Shown here in pieces: positions 8,587-17,249 of a stretch of 64,000 nt of DNA. Below the pieces are notes generated by a model that did no database searches, was not told the DNA's origin, and saw only the letters and a program-made list of their open reading frames with translations. The first letter of the stretch is position 1. Each line of letters opens with the position of its first letter. The stretch is from Alphaproteobacteria bacterium (GTDB lineage: Bacteria > Pseudomonadota > Alphaproteobacteria > ATCC43930 > CGMCC-115725), in the NCBI GenBank assembly GCA_019240125.1, contig JAFAYW010000042.1, forward strand, positions 1-64,000. Reading direction: 5' to 3'. A program made the translations under genes and the position numbers.

Positions 8587-9315
8587 TTAGCGCCGGACCA
8601 GGACCGGCTGGACCAGCGGCCGCGCCAGCTGTTCGCCGACAATCCGGCCATCTTCCAGCCGCAGCTGGCGGTCACAGCGCTCGGCCAGGCTCGCGTCATG
8701 CGTGATCAGGAGCAGGGCCGCACCGGAGCGAGCGCGTTCCTCGAACAGGCACTCGATCACGAGCCGGCCGGTCGCGCCATCGAGATTGCCGGTCGGCTCG
8801 TCCGCCAGCAACAGTTCCGGCGACCCGACCAGGGCGCGGGCTATCGCCACGCGCTGCTGCTCGCCACCCGACAATTGCGCCGGATAATGCGCCAGCCGGG
8901 CGCCCAGCCCGACCCGCTGCAGCGCGGCGCGCGCGGCCGGGAGGGCGTCGCGCGTCCCCGCTAATTCGAGCGGGATGGCGACATTTTCCATCGCGGTCAT
9001 GGTCGGCAACAGGTGGAACGACTGAAACACGATACCGACATGCCGTCGCCGCAGGCGCGCCAGCGCGTTCTCGTCGAGCGCCGCCAAATCCTCACCGGCA
9101 ACAAGAATGCGCCCAGCGGTGGGACGCTCCAACCCCGCCAGAACCATCATCAGACTGGATTTGCCGGAGCCCGAGGGGCCGACGATCGCCACCGCCTCAC
9201 CCGGCATGATCGCGAGCGAGACCTCGCGCAGAATTTCGACGGGACCTGCCGCGCTGGCCAGGGTCAGCGATATATTCTCAGCGCGTGCGAACGGAGCGTC
9301 AGCGAAAGGAGTCAT
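8587..9315 (-). CDS. ABC transporter ATPase, YbbA/LolD type
   Basis: The start at 9315 is preferred to 9405 because it gives a normal N-terminus (MTPFADAPFARAENISL) and clears the gshA stop. The 242-residue protein has Walker A GPSGSGKSS, the Q-loop VFQSFHLLPTMTA, the signature LSGGEQQRVAIARAL, Walker B LLLADEPTG and the switch histidine in LLITHD. It powers the adjacent FtsX-like permease. This MacB/LolD/FtsE class uses ATP for mechanotransmission across the inner membrane. LolD of the lipoprotein pathway is an alternative by sequence, but the permease size points to YbbAP. Confidence 0.92.
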   Translation of the reverse strand: MTPFADAPFARAENISLTLASAAGPVEILREVSLAIMPGEAVAIVGPSGSGKSSLMMVLAGLERPTAGRILVAGEDLAALDENALARLRRRHVGIVFQSFHLLPTMTAMENVAIPLELAGTRDALPAARAALQRVGLGARLAHYPAQLSGGEQQRVAIARALVGSPELLLADEPTGNLDGATGRLVIECLFEERARSGAALLLITHDASLAERCDRQLRLEDGRIVGEQLARPLVQPVLVRR

Positions 9316-9359
9316 GCTGACATGAACGCCGCGCCGCCGGCTTTGCGGCAGGGATGCGG

Positions 9360-10727
9360 CTAATAGGCGTAATCGGTAAAGACCGGATCGATATTGCCGT
9401 TCCAACGCGTCTCAAAATCCTGCAACAACTCCTCGGCCGGGCTGCGTCCCGAGCCGGCGATCGAGAACAGCGTATCCAGATGGTGCGTTTCGTCTTCGCC
9501 GCAAAGGTCGCGCCGCGCCCGCCGGTGTAAACCCTCGCGCGCTATCTCCAGCACCTCGAGCGCGATATCGCGCAGGGTGCGGCTGCGGTGCGGTGTATTA
9601 AGGCCGAGCCGCGGCACGTCGCGCAGCATCGCGGCACGCTCCTCCTCGGTCCAGTCCACAATCAGATCATAGGCGGCATTGAGCGCCACACCGTCATAGA
9701 ACAACCCAACCCAAAGCGCGGGCAGCGCACAGAGGCGCCGCCACGGGCCGCCATCGGCACCGCGCATTTCGAGGTAGCTCTTGAGACGTACCTCGGGAAA
9801 GGCGGTTGTCACGTGATCGGCCCAATCACCGATCCGGGGCAATTCGCCTGGCAATGCCGGCAATCTGGCCTGCATGAAATCACGGAACGACTGGCCGCTG
9901 GCGTCGATATAAGCGCCGTCGCGATAAACAAAGTACATCGGCACATCGAGCAGATAATCGACATAACGTTCGAACCCGAACCCGTCCTCGAATACGAAGG
10001 GCAAAGTCCCGCTACGATCCGGGTCGGTATCGGTCCACACCAGGCTGCGCTCGCTGAGGTAACCCGAGGGCTTGCCCTCGACAAACGGCGAGTTGGCGAA
10101 CAGCGCCACCGCAAGCGGCTGCAAGGCCAGGCTCATACGGAACTTGCGCACCATGTCGTGCTCAGATTCATAATCCAGATTGGCCTGCACCGTGCAGGTA
10201 CGCAGCATCATGTCGAGGCCGCGTCGGCCCTTCTTCGGCATGTAGTCGCGCATGATGCGATAGCGGCCCTTAGGCATCCACGGCACATCCTCGCGCCGTG
10301 ACCGCGGGTCGAAGCCGAGCCCAAGCATGCCGAGACCGAGCTCATCACACACCTCGCGCACCTGCCGCAAATGCTCGTGCACTTCCTCACAGGTCTGGTG
10401 GATGGTTTCGAGAGGAGCCCCGCTGAGCTCGAACTGACCGCCGGGTTCAAGAGTGATCGAACATCGGCTGTCATTCGACAGCGCGATCAGCTTGTCCTTT
10501 TCGTAGACCGGCTTCCAACCAAAGCGCGTCATCCCCTCGAGGATCGCGCGGATGCCGTTCGGCCCGTCATAGGTCGCCCGGCCGAGATCGGCGCGGCGGA
10601 AGACAAATTTCTCATGCTCGGTCCCGACCCGCCAGTCGGATGGCGGCTTGTTGCCGTCCTCATGGAACGCTACCAGCTGCCGCTTCTCCGTGATCGGCGG
10701 TCCCTCGATGCTAGACGGGCCAGACAT
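9360..10727 (-). CDS. gshA: Glutamate-cysteine ligase
   Basis: This 455-residue enzyme makes gamma-glutamylcysteine, the first step of glutathione synthesis. It belongs to the plant/alphaproteobacterial type (GCS2-like): WRVGTEHEKFVF near the N-terminus holds metal and substrate ligands, followed by ITLEPGGQFELSGAP and a conserved ...GYLSERSLVWTDTDPDRSG region. The ATG at 10727 is preferred to the TTG at 10739 because an AGAGG site precedes it. rsmE lies 27 bp upstream on the same strand, an order common in alphaproteobacteria. Glutathione synthetase is not in the window. Confidence 0.95.
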   Translation of the reverse strand: MSGPSSIEGPPITEKRQLVAFHEDGNKPPSDWRVGTEHEKFVFRRADLGRATYDGPNGIRAILEGMTRFGWKPVYEKDKLIALSNDSRCSITLEPGGQFELSGAPLETIHQTCEEVHEHLRQVREVCDELGLGMLGLGFDPRSRREDVPWMPKGRYRIMRDYMPKKGRRGLDMMLRTCTVQANLDYESEHDMVRKFRMSLALQPLAVALFANSPFVEGKPSGYLSERSLVWTDTDPDRSGTLPFVFEDGFGFERYVDYLLDVPMYFVYRDGAYIDASGQSFRDFMQARLPALPGELPRIGDWADHVTTAFPEVRLKSYLEMRGADGGPWRRLCALPALWVGLFYDGVALNAAYDLIVDWTEEERAAMLRDVPRLGLNTPHRSRTLRDIALEVLEIAREGLHRRARRDLCGEDETHHLDTLFSIAGSGRSPAEELLQDFETRWNGNIDPVFTDYAY

Positions 10728-10753
10728 GCGCCTCTTCAATCCCCCGATCGGCG

Positions 10754-11521
10754 TTATTGCAGTCGGGTTTCACGCGACCTGGCACGGCGCCAATCTCCGG
10801 CGATCGCCTGGAACACCGCCAAGGCGGCGAGAGCGGCCGTCTCGGCGCGCAGCACCCTCGGGCCAAGCCCGACGCGGTTAACAATGGGAAGTTTACCGAG
10901 AGCGTCAAGCTCCGTTTCAGTCAACCCCCCTTCCGGACCGATCAGCACCGCCACCGGTGTTTCGTGCACGCTGGTTGCAAGCACCTCAGCCAGCGGCACG
11001 CCGCCGCCGGTCTCATCGCACACGATCAGCCGCCGCTCCTTTGACCACGCCGCCAGCATATGATCAAACGATTGCGGTTCCGCGACCGTGGGCACGCTCA
11101 ACCGCTCACTCTGCTCGGCAGCAGCGGTCGCCAAGGAATGCAGCCGTTCGCGATTGAGACGCTCGGGCTGAGTGCGTGCCGTCCATATCGGGACGAAAGC
11201 ACCGGCGCCGAGTTCGCAGGCCTTCTCGATCAGCCAGTCGAGCCGAGCCCGTTTGATCGGTGCGAAAACGAGCCACGGTCCCACCTCGAACTCGGGAGCG
11301 CGGCGCTGCGCCTCGACCGCGATCATGCCGCCGCGGCGCCCCTGCTGGCGCAGGCGGCACAGCCACTCGCCGTCCCGTTCGTTGAAGGCGGCGATCGGCG
11401 CGCCGTCCGCCAGGCGCAGCACCGTGCGGAGCTTGTGTGCCTGATCCACATCGAGCGCGATTGCCGCACCTGCCGTCAGGGCCGTCGGGATGTAGAGGCG
11501 GGTGGCCGGCCGATCTGGCAT
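10754..11521 (-). CDS. rsmE: 16S rRNA m3U1498 methyltransferase
   Basis: The 255-residue protein methylates N3 of U1498 in the 30S subunit. It shows the RsmE N-terminal PUA-like part (RLYIPTALTAGAAIALDVDQAHKL) and the C-terminal SPOUT knot: ACELGAGAFVPIWTART, VLIGPEGGLTETE and LGPRVLRAETAALAAL. It is transcribed with gshA and divergently from ubiA, leaving a 63-bp promoter region between the two. Confidence 0.95.
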   Translation of the reverse strand: MPDRPATRLYIPTALTAGAAIALDVDQAHKLRTVLRLADGAPIAAFNERDGEWLCRLRQQGRRGGMIAVEAQRRAPEFEVGPWLVFAPIKRARLDWLIEKACELGAGAFVPIWTARTQPERLNRERLHSLATAAAEQSERLSVPTVAEPQSFDHMLAAWSKERRLIVCDETGGGVPLAEVLATSVHETPVAVLIGPEGGLTETELDALGKLPIVNRVGLGPRVLRAETAALAALAVFQAIAGDWRRARSRETRLQ

Positions 11522-11584
11522 AATCCGCCCAGATTGAGCGGCCGGCCTCCGATTTTCCAGTTCCGAGTGGACCCATCATCCGAT

Positions 11585-12514
11585 ATGCGCGCCGCCTCAC
11601 CCTTCGGGTCATCCGCGCCGGCGAGCGACATCGTCGCCGGCGATTGGGTGGATCGCTGGCTGCCGCGCTGGGCCGAGCCTTATGCGCGGCTGGCCCGGCT
11701 CGATCGCCCGATCGGCACCTGGCTGCTGCTGTTTCCCGGCTGGTGGGGCATCGCCTTGGCCGGGCCTCGCTGGCCGAACCCATGGCTGATGCTGCTATTC
11801 GCGGTGGGTGCCGTGGCAATGCGGGGCGCCGGCTGTACCCTCAACGACATCGCCGACCGCCACTATGACGGCCAGGTCGCGCGGACGCGGTTGCGGCCCA
11901 TTCCGAGCGGCCGGGTCACGGTATGGCAGGCGGCGCTGTTCATGGCGGCACAGCTGGCCGTTGGCGCCACGATCCTGTTCAGCCTGAATCGCCCGAGCAT
12001 CCTGCTCGGGGTGGCGGTGCTGGTGCTGATCGGCACCTACCCCTTCATGAAGCGCATCACCTATTGGCCGCAATTGTTCCTCGGCCTCAACTTCAACTGG
12101 GGCGCGCTGATCGGCTGGACCGCGGTGACCGGCAGTCTCGCCTGGCCAGCCCTGTGCCTCTATGCCGGCGGCATCTTCTGGACCCTCGGCTACGACACGA
12201 TATACGCCCACCAGGACAAGGAGGATGACGCCCGCATCGGCGTCAAATCCTCAGCCTTGGCGCTCCGCGGCAGGACCCGACCCTTTCTGTTTCTATTCTA
12301 CGCACTGGCATTGCTGCTCTGGGGCGCGGGTGGCGGCACCGCCGGGCTCGGCGGGCTATTCTGGCTCGGGCTGGTCGGATCGGGGATGCAGCTGATCTGG
12401 CAGGCGGCACGGGTCGACACCGAAAACCCGTCGGATTGCCTCGATAAGTTCCGTTCCAATCGATTTGTCGGCTGGCTCTTGCTAGCCGGGATCGTTGCGG
12501 GCCACTTTGCCTGA
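11585..12514 (+). CDS. ubiA: 4-hydroxybenzoate polyprenyltransferase
   Basis: The ORF track extends to 11060, but the 310-residue protein from ATG 11585 matches the family, and the upstream part is antisense to rsmE. It attaches the polyprenyl tail to 4-hydroxybenzoate in ubiquinone synthesis. Both aspartate-rich prenyl diphosphate/Mg2+ motifs are present: NDIADRHYDGQVARTRLRP and DTIYAHQDKEDD. About eight or nine membrane helices are visible. The next gene starts inside its 3' end, so the two are translationally close. Confidence 0.94.
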   Translation: MRAASPFGSSAPASDIVAGDWVDRWLPRWAEPYARLARLDRPIGTWLLLFPGWWGIALAGPRWPNPWLMLLFAVGAVAMRGAGCTLNDIADRHYDGQVARTRLRPIPSGRVTVWQAALFMAAQLAVGATILFSLNRPSILLGVAVLVLIGTYPFMKRITYWPQLFLGLNFNWGALIGWTAVTGSLAWPALCLYAGGIFWTLGYDTIYAHQDKEDDARIGVKSSALALRGRTRPFLFLFYALALLLWGAGGGTAGLGGLFWLGLVGSGMQLIWQAARVDTENPSDCLDKFRSNRFVGWLLLAGIVAGHFA

Positions 12515-13166
12515 GGCTCCGGACCGGGTGGGCTTTATCGAGCGCAATACGGCGCTCGAGAGACCGACGTTGATCCCGGAGATCGCGCTCTATCTCGCGA
12601 GCGAAGTGACGCCGCTGTGGCAGGCTACCGAGGCGTCGCTGGCAACCAACGTCATGCCGCCGCCTTTCTGGGCCTTTGCCTGGGTCGGCGGTCAAAGCCT
12701 GGCGCGTTATCTGCTCGATACGCCCGAACAGGTGGCCGGCCGTTCCGTGTTTGATTTTGGCGCCGGCTCCGGCATCGTCGCGATCGCTGCGGCGTTGGCC
12801 GGGGCTACCGAAGTAACCGCTGCCGAGATCGACCCCTATGCCGCCGCGGCGATCCACCTTAATGCCCGCCGTAACGGGGTCGACATCGCCATTTACCCAG
12901 GCGACCCGACCCGCGCCGATCCCATCGCGGCAGACGTCGTGACGGCCGGCGATATTTGCTACGAGCAGCCAATGACGGTGCGGGCTATGGCTTGGCTGCG
13001 AGTGGCGGCAGGGCGTGGCAGCCTGGTTCTGCTCGGCGACCCGGGTCGCACCTACCTGCCACATACCGGGCTCGTCGAGGTAGCGCGCTACAGCGTACCG
13101 ACGACCCGCGAATTGGAAGACCGCGATGTGCGCGAGGGCATTGTCTACCGCGTCCTGCCGGAATAG
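12495..13166 (+). CDS. SAM-dependent methyltransferase, ETF-beta lysine methyltransferase-like
   Basis: The 223-residue protein has a class I SAM fold: motif I VFDFGAGSGIVAIAAAL, then AAEIDPYAAAAIHLNARRNG and a GDICYEQPM motif typical of the METTL20/ETFBKMT group, which methylates the electron-transfer flavoprotein beta subunit. A PrmA-like ribosomal protein methyltransferase is the main alternative. The TTG at 12495 overlaps ubiA by 20 bp; a GTG at 12528 would remove the overlap and is equally plausible. It ends 3 bp from the convergent glycosyltransferase gene. Confidence 0.8.
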   Translation: MRATLPEAPDRVGFIERNTALERPTLIPEIALYLASEVTPLWQATEASLATNVMPPPFWAFAWVGGQSLARYLLDTPEQVAGRSVFDFGAGSGIVAIAAALAGATEVTAAEIDPYAAAAIHLNARRNGVDIAIYPGDPTRADPIAADVVTAGDICYEQPMTVRAMAWLRVAAGRGSLVLLGDPGRTYLPHTGLVEVARYSVPTTRELEDRDVREGIVYRVLPE

Positions 13167-13169
13167 CCG

Positions 13170-14204
13170 TTAGTCTGCACCCGCGCCGCCGCAAAGATGG
13201 TCGAAGGCGGTAATCCACCCGGCGATTGCCGTCGGCCAGTCGGGTAAGCGCGCCGCCGCCCGTCGCGCGCCGGCGGCAAGACGCGCCGCCAGCCCGGGCT
13301 CCGCGATGAGACGGCGCAGCGCGTCCCCGAACGCGGCGGCATCGCCCGGCGGCACGAGCAACCCCGCGTCGGGCGGAACAATCTCCGCGACCGCCCCAGC
13401 CGTGGTCGAGACCTGCGGCAACCCCCATGCCATCGCCTCCGCCCAGGCCATACCGTAACCCTCGTGCAGGGAAGCCGAGACAAACGCGTCCGTCGCGGCA
13501 TAGGCGCCCGCGGCCTCGTCGGGCGGCTTGGCGCCAACCAGATATACGCGCGTGCCCAGATCCCGCTCGGCAATCGCCCGGCGTAGCCGCTCAGCGGCGG
13601 CTGCATCGCGATCCAGCGCGCCGATGCAGCACAGTTCCCAGTCGAGATCAGCCAGCCCCGCCAGCGCCTCGATCAGCACTCGATGGCCTTTGCGGGGTAT
13701 TATGTTCGCGACGTATAGCAGCCGCCGTACCGGGCCGCCGGCTCGCATCGGCAGCGGGTTTGGTTTGTCGGTGCCTGGCGGGGTTACCGCGATACGGTCC
13801 ACCGGCACGCCAAGTGCCGCGACCGCGGCGGCGCTCCGCTGGCTGGGGCAGAGCGCGCCGCGAAAGAGCGGCAGAAGGCGTTGCTCCAATGCTTCCGCGG
13901 CGCGCAGCTCGGACAGCGGCAGGCCATATTCCTGGCTTAGCGGATGATGCACAAAGGCGACCGCACGGCACCGCTCCGTCAACTCGGGTACGGCAGCGCT
14001 GATTGCGGGCAGCGCCGTTCCGTCGATGGCGACCGGCAGGCCAGGCGGCAAGGCCGCGATTTCACGTGAAACATCGCCGGCGGTTTCGAGGATGACGACC
14101 TCGCGCCCGGCATCGCGGAGACCGCCGACGATACGGCGATTGAAGAGCTGGCCTCCCGTGAGATCAGTCAGTCGGCCTTCGACGACAAAGGCCAGACGCC
14201 TCAC
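13170..14204 (-). CDS. Glycosyltransferase family 4 (GT-B fold)
   Basis: The 344-residue protein has a GT-B layout. LYVANIIPRKGHRVLIEALA marks the nucleotide-sugar half, and the C-terminal SASLHEGYGMAWAEAMAWGLPQVSTTAGAVAEIV holds the E-x7-E motif of retaining GT4 enzymes. It probably adds a sugar to a surface glycan or glycolipid; donor and acceptor are unknown. It starts at a GTG directly after the stop codon of the lipoprotein gene, so the two are one unit. A parS-like palindrome lies inside the coding sequence at 14058-14073. Confidence 0.88.
   Translation of the reverse strand: MRRLAFVVEGRLTDLTGGQLFNRRIVGGLRDAGREVVILETAGDVSREIAALPPGLPVAIDGTALPAISAAVPELTERCRAVAFVHHPLSQEYGLPLSELRAAEALEQRLLPLFRGALCPSQRSAAAVAALGVPVDRIAVTPPGTDKPNPLPMRAGGPVRRLLYVANIIPRKGHRVLIEALAGLADLDWELCCIGALDRDAAAAERLRRAIAERDLGTRVYLVGAKPPDEAAGAYAATDAFVSASLHEGYGMAWAEAMAWGLPQVSTTAGAVAEIVPPDAGLLVPPGDAAAFGDALRRLIAEPGLAARLAAGARRAAARLPDWPTAIAGWITAFDHLCGGAGAD
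14058..14073. other. parS-like site inside the glycosyltransferase gene
   Basis: The 12-bp core TTTCACGTGAAA is perfect and the right arm AAACA matches the bacterial parS consensus TGTTTCACGTGAAACA; the left outer two bases differ, giving 14 of 16. It lies about 15 kb left of the proposed origin, opposite the two sites at 39.0 and 41.0 kb. A partial match in a coding region could still be bound by ParB. Confidence 0.7.
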
Positions 14205-14678
14205 TCAGCCGCCGGGTGAGGCTACGCCAAGTTCGCTGCGCGCGACCTGCGGCGACACCAGCGACACGTAGAACGTGTCACGGGTTATCTGGGTCACGCC
14301 ACCATCCGAGCTCCAGGAATCAGAGGCGAGGATCTTGGCAAAACCCTCTTGGCCCGGCGCCAGCGCGATATCCTTCGCCTGATTGGTGTCCTGGCCGAAG
14401 CTCTCCACCGTGAGGTGGTAGGTACCGGGCGGCACATCGCGGAATACCGGTGTCCCATCGGCGCCGACTGTCACCGTCGGCGTGCCGTTGAGCGAGACCC
14501 TGGCATCGTTCAGGCTCACCGAGGGCTCATAGGAGCGGTAGAACCACAGGCGAGCGGCCCCGGCGGGGATCGGCGTACTGAGCGCGACATTGCGGGCGGC
14601 GGGTGATTGGACGCAGCCGGCCAGCGCGAGCAGTGCGCCACAAAGCAACGGCAGGCGGGGATGGACAAGCGTGTGCAT
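14205..14678 (-). CDS. Lipoprotein, DUF2846-like
   Basis: From ATG 14678, with AAGGAG 9 bases upstream, the product begins with a lipoprotein signal peptide ending in the lipobox LALAGC. The remaining ~140 residues are beta-rich, with ARLWFYRSYEPS, a VSLNGTPTVTVG strand pair and FRDVPPGTYHLTVESFG, the pattern of DUF2846/carboxypeptidase-regulatory-like domains. It is probably anchored in the outer or inner membrane facing the periplasm. The glycosyltransferase gene follows without a gap, which hints at a cell-envelope role, but no function is known. Confidence 0.75.
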   Translation of the reverse strand: MHTLVHPRLPLLCGALLALAGCVQSPAARNVALSTPIPAGAARLWFYRSYEPSVSLNDARVSLNGTPTVTVGADGTPVFRDVPPGTYHLTVESFGQDTNQAKDIALAPGQEGFAKILASDSWSSDGGVTQITRDTFYVSLVSPQVARSELGVASPGG

Positions 14679-14851
14679 GACGGGTGGCTCCTTGCTGAGG
14701 CGCCGGTTGGGCACCGCACGACACCAGCTGCGGCGGCATGACGCAACACACAGTTTCGCGAGCGCTTTCGTTGTGTCCTGCTCATCCTCGCGCCACTTGT
14801 GCTCGTCAGCGCGGCCGCTAGGATCGCGCGTCAGCGTCTATGGGAAGCACC

Positions 14852-15115
14852 ATGCGTCCTCTTGTTGTCCTCGCCCTGTTGCTATTGGCGGCTTGTACCG
14901 AGTCGTCGGCGACACGTATTGCCGAAAACACGTTCCAGATCGAAGGACCGCCCTGCGCCAGCTGCGGCGATGGTCCTAACGAGCGCCTCGCCAGTCGCAT
15001 CTGTCAGGGCAAGGGCTATTACGTCCTTAACTCCGAGAGCCACAGGGGTGGCCCGGACCGCGCCACCGACGAAATCAACCCGATGACCGTATGGACGATC
15101 CGCTGCATCAAGTAG
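14852..15115 (+). CDS. Small lipoprotein, unknown function
   Basis: The 87-residue product (from ATG 14852) starts with a short lipoprotein signal, VVLALLLLAAC, so the cysteine at the lipobox would be acylated. The mature part is about 70 residues with a CASCGDGPNE pair and a later ICQGKGYYVL and IRCIK, that is four further cysteines that could form disulphides. It resembles short alphaproteobacterial entericidin-sized or hypothetical lipoproteins without a named domain. It is convergent with lysS, ending 6 bp from it. Confidence 0.6.
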   Translation: MRPLVVLALLLLAACTESSATRIAENTFQIEGPPCASCGDGPNERLASRICQGKGYYVLNSESHRGGPDRATDEINPMTVWTIRCIK

Positions 15116-15121
15116 ACCGGG

Positions 15122-16606
15122 TCAACGCGGCCGCAGGGTGGGGAACGCGATCACGTCGCGGATCGACGGGCTATCCGTCAGAAGCATGACCAGCCGGTCG
15201 ATGCCGATCCCGAGGCCGCCGCAGGGCGGCAACCCGTACTCGAGCGCGGTGACGTAATCCTCGTCGAGCGGCTGCGCCTCTTCATCGCCGGCGGCGCGCG
15301 CCTGCATTTGCGCCTCGAAGCGCGCCCGCTGATCGAGCGGATCGTTGAGCTCGGAAAACGCATTGGCGACCTCCCAGCCATAGACATACGTCTCGAACCG
15401 CTCGACAAGGCGCGGATCGTTGCGATCTCCCTTAGCGAGTGGAGAGATGTCGCGTGGGAAGCCGGTCACGTGGGTCGGCTGGATCAGCGTGTCCTCGACC
15501 CGCGCACCGAACACCGCCTCAAGCGCCTGTCCCCAATTTTCCGCGCCATTCAAGGCACAGCCGAGATGTGCCGCAGCGGCCCGAGCCGACGTCGCATCGT
15601 TGATCGCGAGAAAATCGGTGCCCGTCGCCTGGAGCACGAGTTCGGCCATGCTGCGCCGCGGCCAGGGCGGGGACAGGTCGATCTCCGCGCCGCCGTAACC
15701 GAGCTTCGTTCCACCTGTCGCGACCGTCGCGACATGCGCCACCAGCTGCTCAGTCAGCGTCATCATGTCGGTGTAATCGGCATAGGCCTCGTAGAGTTCG
15801 AGCGAGGTGAATTCCGGGTTGTGCCGTGGCGACAGTCCCTCATTACGAAAACAGCGATTGATCTCGAACACCTTGTCCGAGAGCCCGCCGACCACCAGCC
15901 GCTTCAGGTGCAATTCCGGGGCGATGCGCAGGTAGAGGTCGATATCGAGTGCGTTGTGGTGGGTGATGAACGGCTTGGCCGAGGCGCCACCCGCGATCGA
16001 GTGCAGCATCGGCGTCTCGACCTCGAGATAATCCCGCCCGGTCAGCCAGGCACGCATCGCCGACACCACGCGGCTGCGCCGCCGCAAGGTTTCGCGGCTC
16101 TGCGGGTTCATGATCAGGTCGAGATAGCGCTGGCGGTAGCGCAATTCGACATCGGCGAGACCATGATATTTCTCGGGCAGCGGGCGCAATGTCTTGGCCA
16201 GCATCGTGATGCCGGTGGCATTGACCGTGAGCTCGCCGCGCGGCGTCCGCCTGATCTTGCCGGCGACACCGATCAGGTCGCCAAGGTCGAGGAGCTTCAG
16301 CAGCGCGATGCCTTCCGGCGACAGGTAGTCCTTGTGGCTGAAGACCTGAATTTTCCCTGACGAATCGTGCAGGTCGATGAACATGCCGCTGTTGCGGATG
16401 GCGCGGATGCGGCCAGCGATCCTCACCTGTTCGCCGGTGTCGGTGCCGGCAGCCAAGTCGGCATGGCGCTGTTCGAGGGCTGCCGCGAGATCGCTGCGCG
16501 CAAAGCTGACCGGGTAGGGATCGATCCCCAGACCCCGCAGCGCCGTCAGCTTGTCGAGCCGGGCGCGGCGAAATACATCATCGTCAGGCCTTACGTCGGC
16601 GGGCAT
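15122..16606 (-). CDS. lysS: Lysyl-tRNA synthetase, class II
   Basis: The 494-residue enzyme charges tRNA-Lys. An OB-fold anticodon-binding domain fills residues about 60-165 ([19 protein letters not shown]). The class II core follows: motif 2 [23 protein letters not shown] and motif 3 [22 protein letters not shown]. The ATG at 16606 is preferred to the GTG at 16615 because GGAG lies 8 bases upstream. It is a single gene, divergent from the secreted-protein gene at 16804. Confidence 0.96.
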   Translation of the reverse strand: MPADVRPDDDVFRRARLDKLTALRGLGIDPYPVSFARSDLAAALEQRHADLAAGTDTGEQVRIAGRIRAIRNSGMFIDLHDSSGKIQVFSHKDYLSPEGIALLKLLDLGDLIGVAGKIRRTPRGELTVNATGITMLAKTLRPLPEKYHGLADVELRYRQRYLDLIMNPQSRETLRRRSRVVSAMRAWLTGRDYLEVETPMLHSIAGGASAKPFITHHNALDIDLYLRIAPELHLKRLVVGGLSDKVFEINRCFRNEGLSPRHNPEFTSLELYEAYADYTDMMTLTEQLVAHVATVATGGTKLGYGGAEIDLSPPWPRRSMAELVLQATGTDFLAINDATSARAAAAHLGCALNGAENWGQALEAVFGARVEDTLIQPTHVTGFPRDISPLAKGDRNDPRLVERFETYVYGWEVANAFSELNDPLDQRARFEAQMQARAAGDEEAQPLDEDYVTALEYGLPPCGGLGIGIDRLVMLLTDSPSIRDVIAFPTLRPR

Positions 16607-16803
16607 CGACCGCACTCCAATCGCGAACGGGAAATTCGCTGGTCTTTAGCGCATATGCGCCGCCCACCGCCATTGTCCACGCGAGACGATACGCTCAGGC
16701 GAACTCCGCTGCGCCGCGCGGCACGTCTGTTTTGCGGGTCGAGGGGAATACGCCGCGGCCGCAAACCGTATTTCTAAAAGCGGTTCGAGCAGGGAGTGCT
16801 GAG

Positions 16804-17193
16804 ATGCCAGGATCGGTGATACGGACAGCGCTTGCTGCCGGAGTCGTGATGGCCTGTGGCCTCGGGGCTTATTCAACCACGGCGCAGGCCCACCATTTCT
16901 GGCCCGGCTTTTACGACGACCCGTACGATGGCCCAGCCTATCCCCGGCCTGTTTTCTATCCGCACCATTTTGACGCGCCGCCCCCGGCGCCGGTAGTTGT
17001 CGAGCGGCCGATCATCGTCGAGCGGCCGGTGGTTGCCTACATGCCGCCGCCACCACCTGCCTATGTATACAGCTACAGTTACCGGTATCGAACGCACTAC
17101 CGGACGCACCGCGTGCACCATGTTGTGAGCCACCCTGCGGCCTGCTCGTGCAATTGCTGTCCCGCCGCTCCGGCCGTCAACTCCGGCAGCTAG
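16804..17193 (+). CDS. Secreted proline/tyrosine-rich small protein
   Basis: The ATG at 16804 has a GGGAG site and begins a signal peptide (MPGSVIRTALAAGVVMACG, cleavage after AQA). The ORF-track start at 16732 lies upstream of this. The mature part is low complexity: HHFWPGFYDDPYDGP, repeats of VVERPIIVERPVV, a PPPPPAYVYSYSY run and a His/Arg patch, ending in CSCNCCP. Such proteins are common in alphaproteobacteria and have no defined function; metal binding through the His and terminal Cys cluster is possible. It stands alone. Confidence 0.65.
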   Translation: MPGSVIRTALAAGVVMACGLGAYSTTAQAHHFWPGFYDDPYDGPAYPRPVFYPHHFDAPPPAPVVVERPIIVERPVVAYMPPPPPAYVYSYSYRYRTHYRTHRVHHVVSHPAACSCNCCPAAPAVNSGS

Positions 17194-17206
17194 CCTAGAG
17201 GGCATA

Positions 17207-17249
17207 GCCGGCGCGGAGCCGGCGGGGGGCCGCCGCGCGCTGCGGCGGC
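17207..17249. terminator. Paired hairpins between convergent genes
   Basis: Two GC-rich stems follow one another: GCCGGC/GCCGGC (17207-17212 with 17218-17223) and GCCGCCGC/GCGGCGGC (17229-17236 with 17242-17249). They fill the 56-bp gap between two converging genes. There is no T tract on either side, so two-way termination is plausible but unproven. Confidence 0.4.

Noticed and set aside
15308-16360. 350-residue plus-strand ORF opposite lysS
   Set aside because: It is antisense to the class II synthetase and has no recognisable domain.
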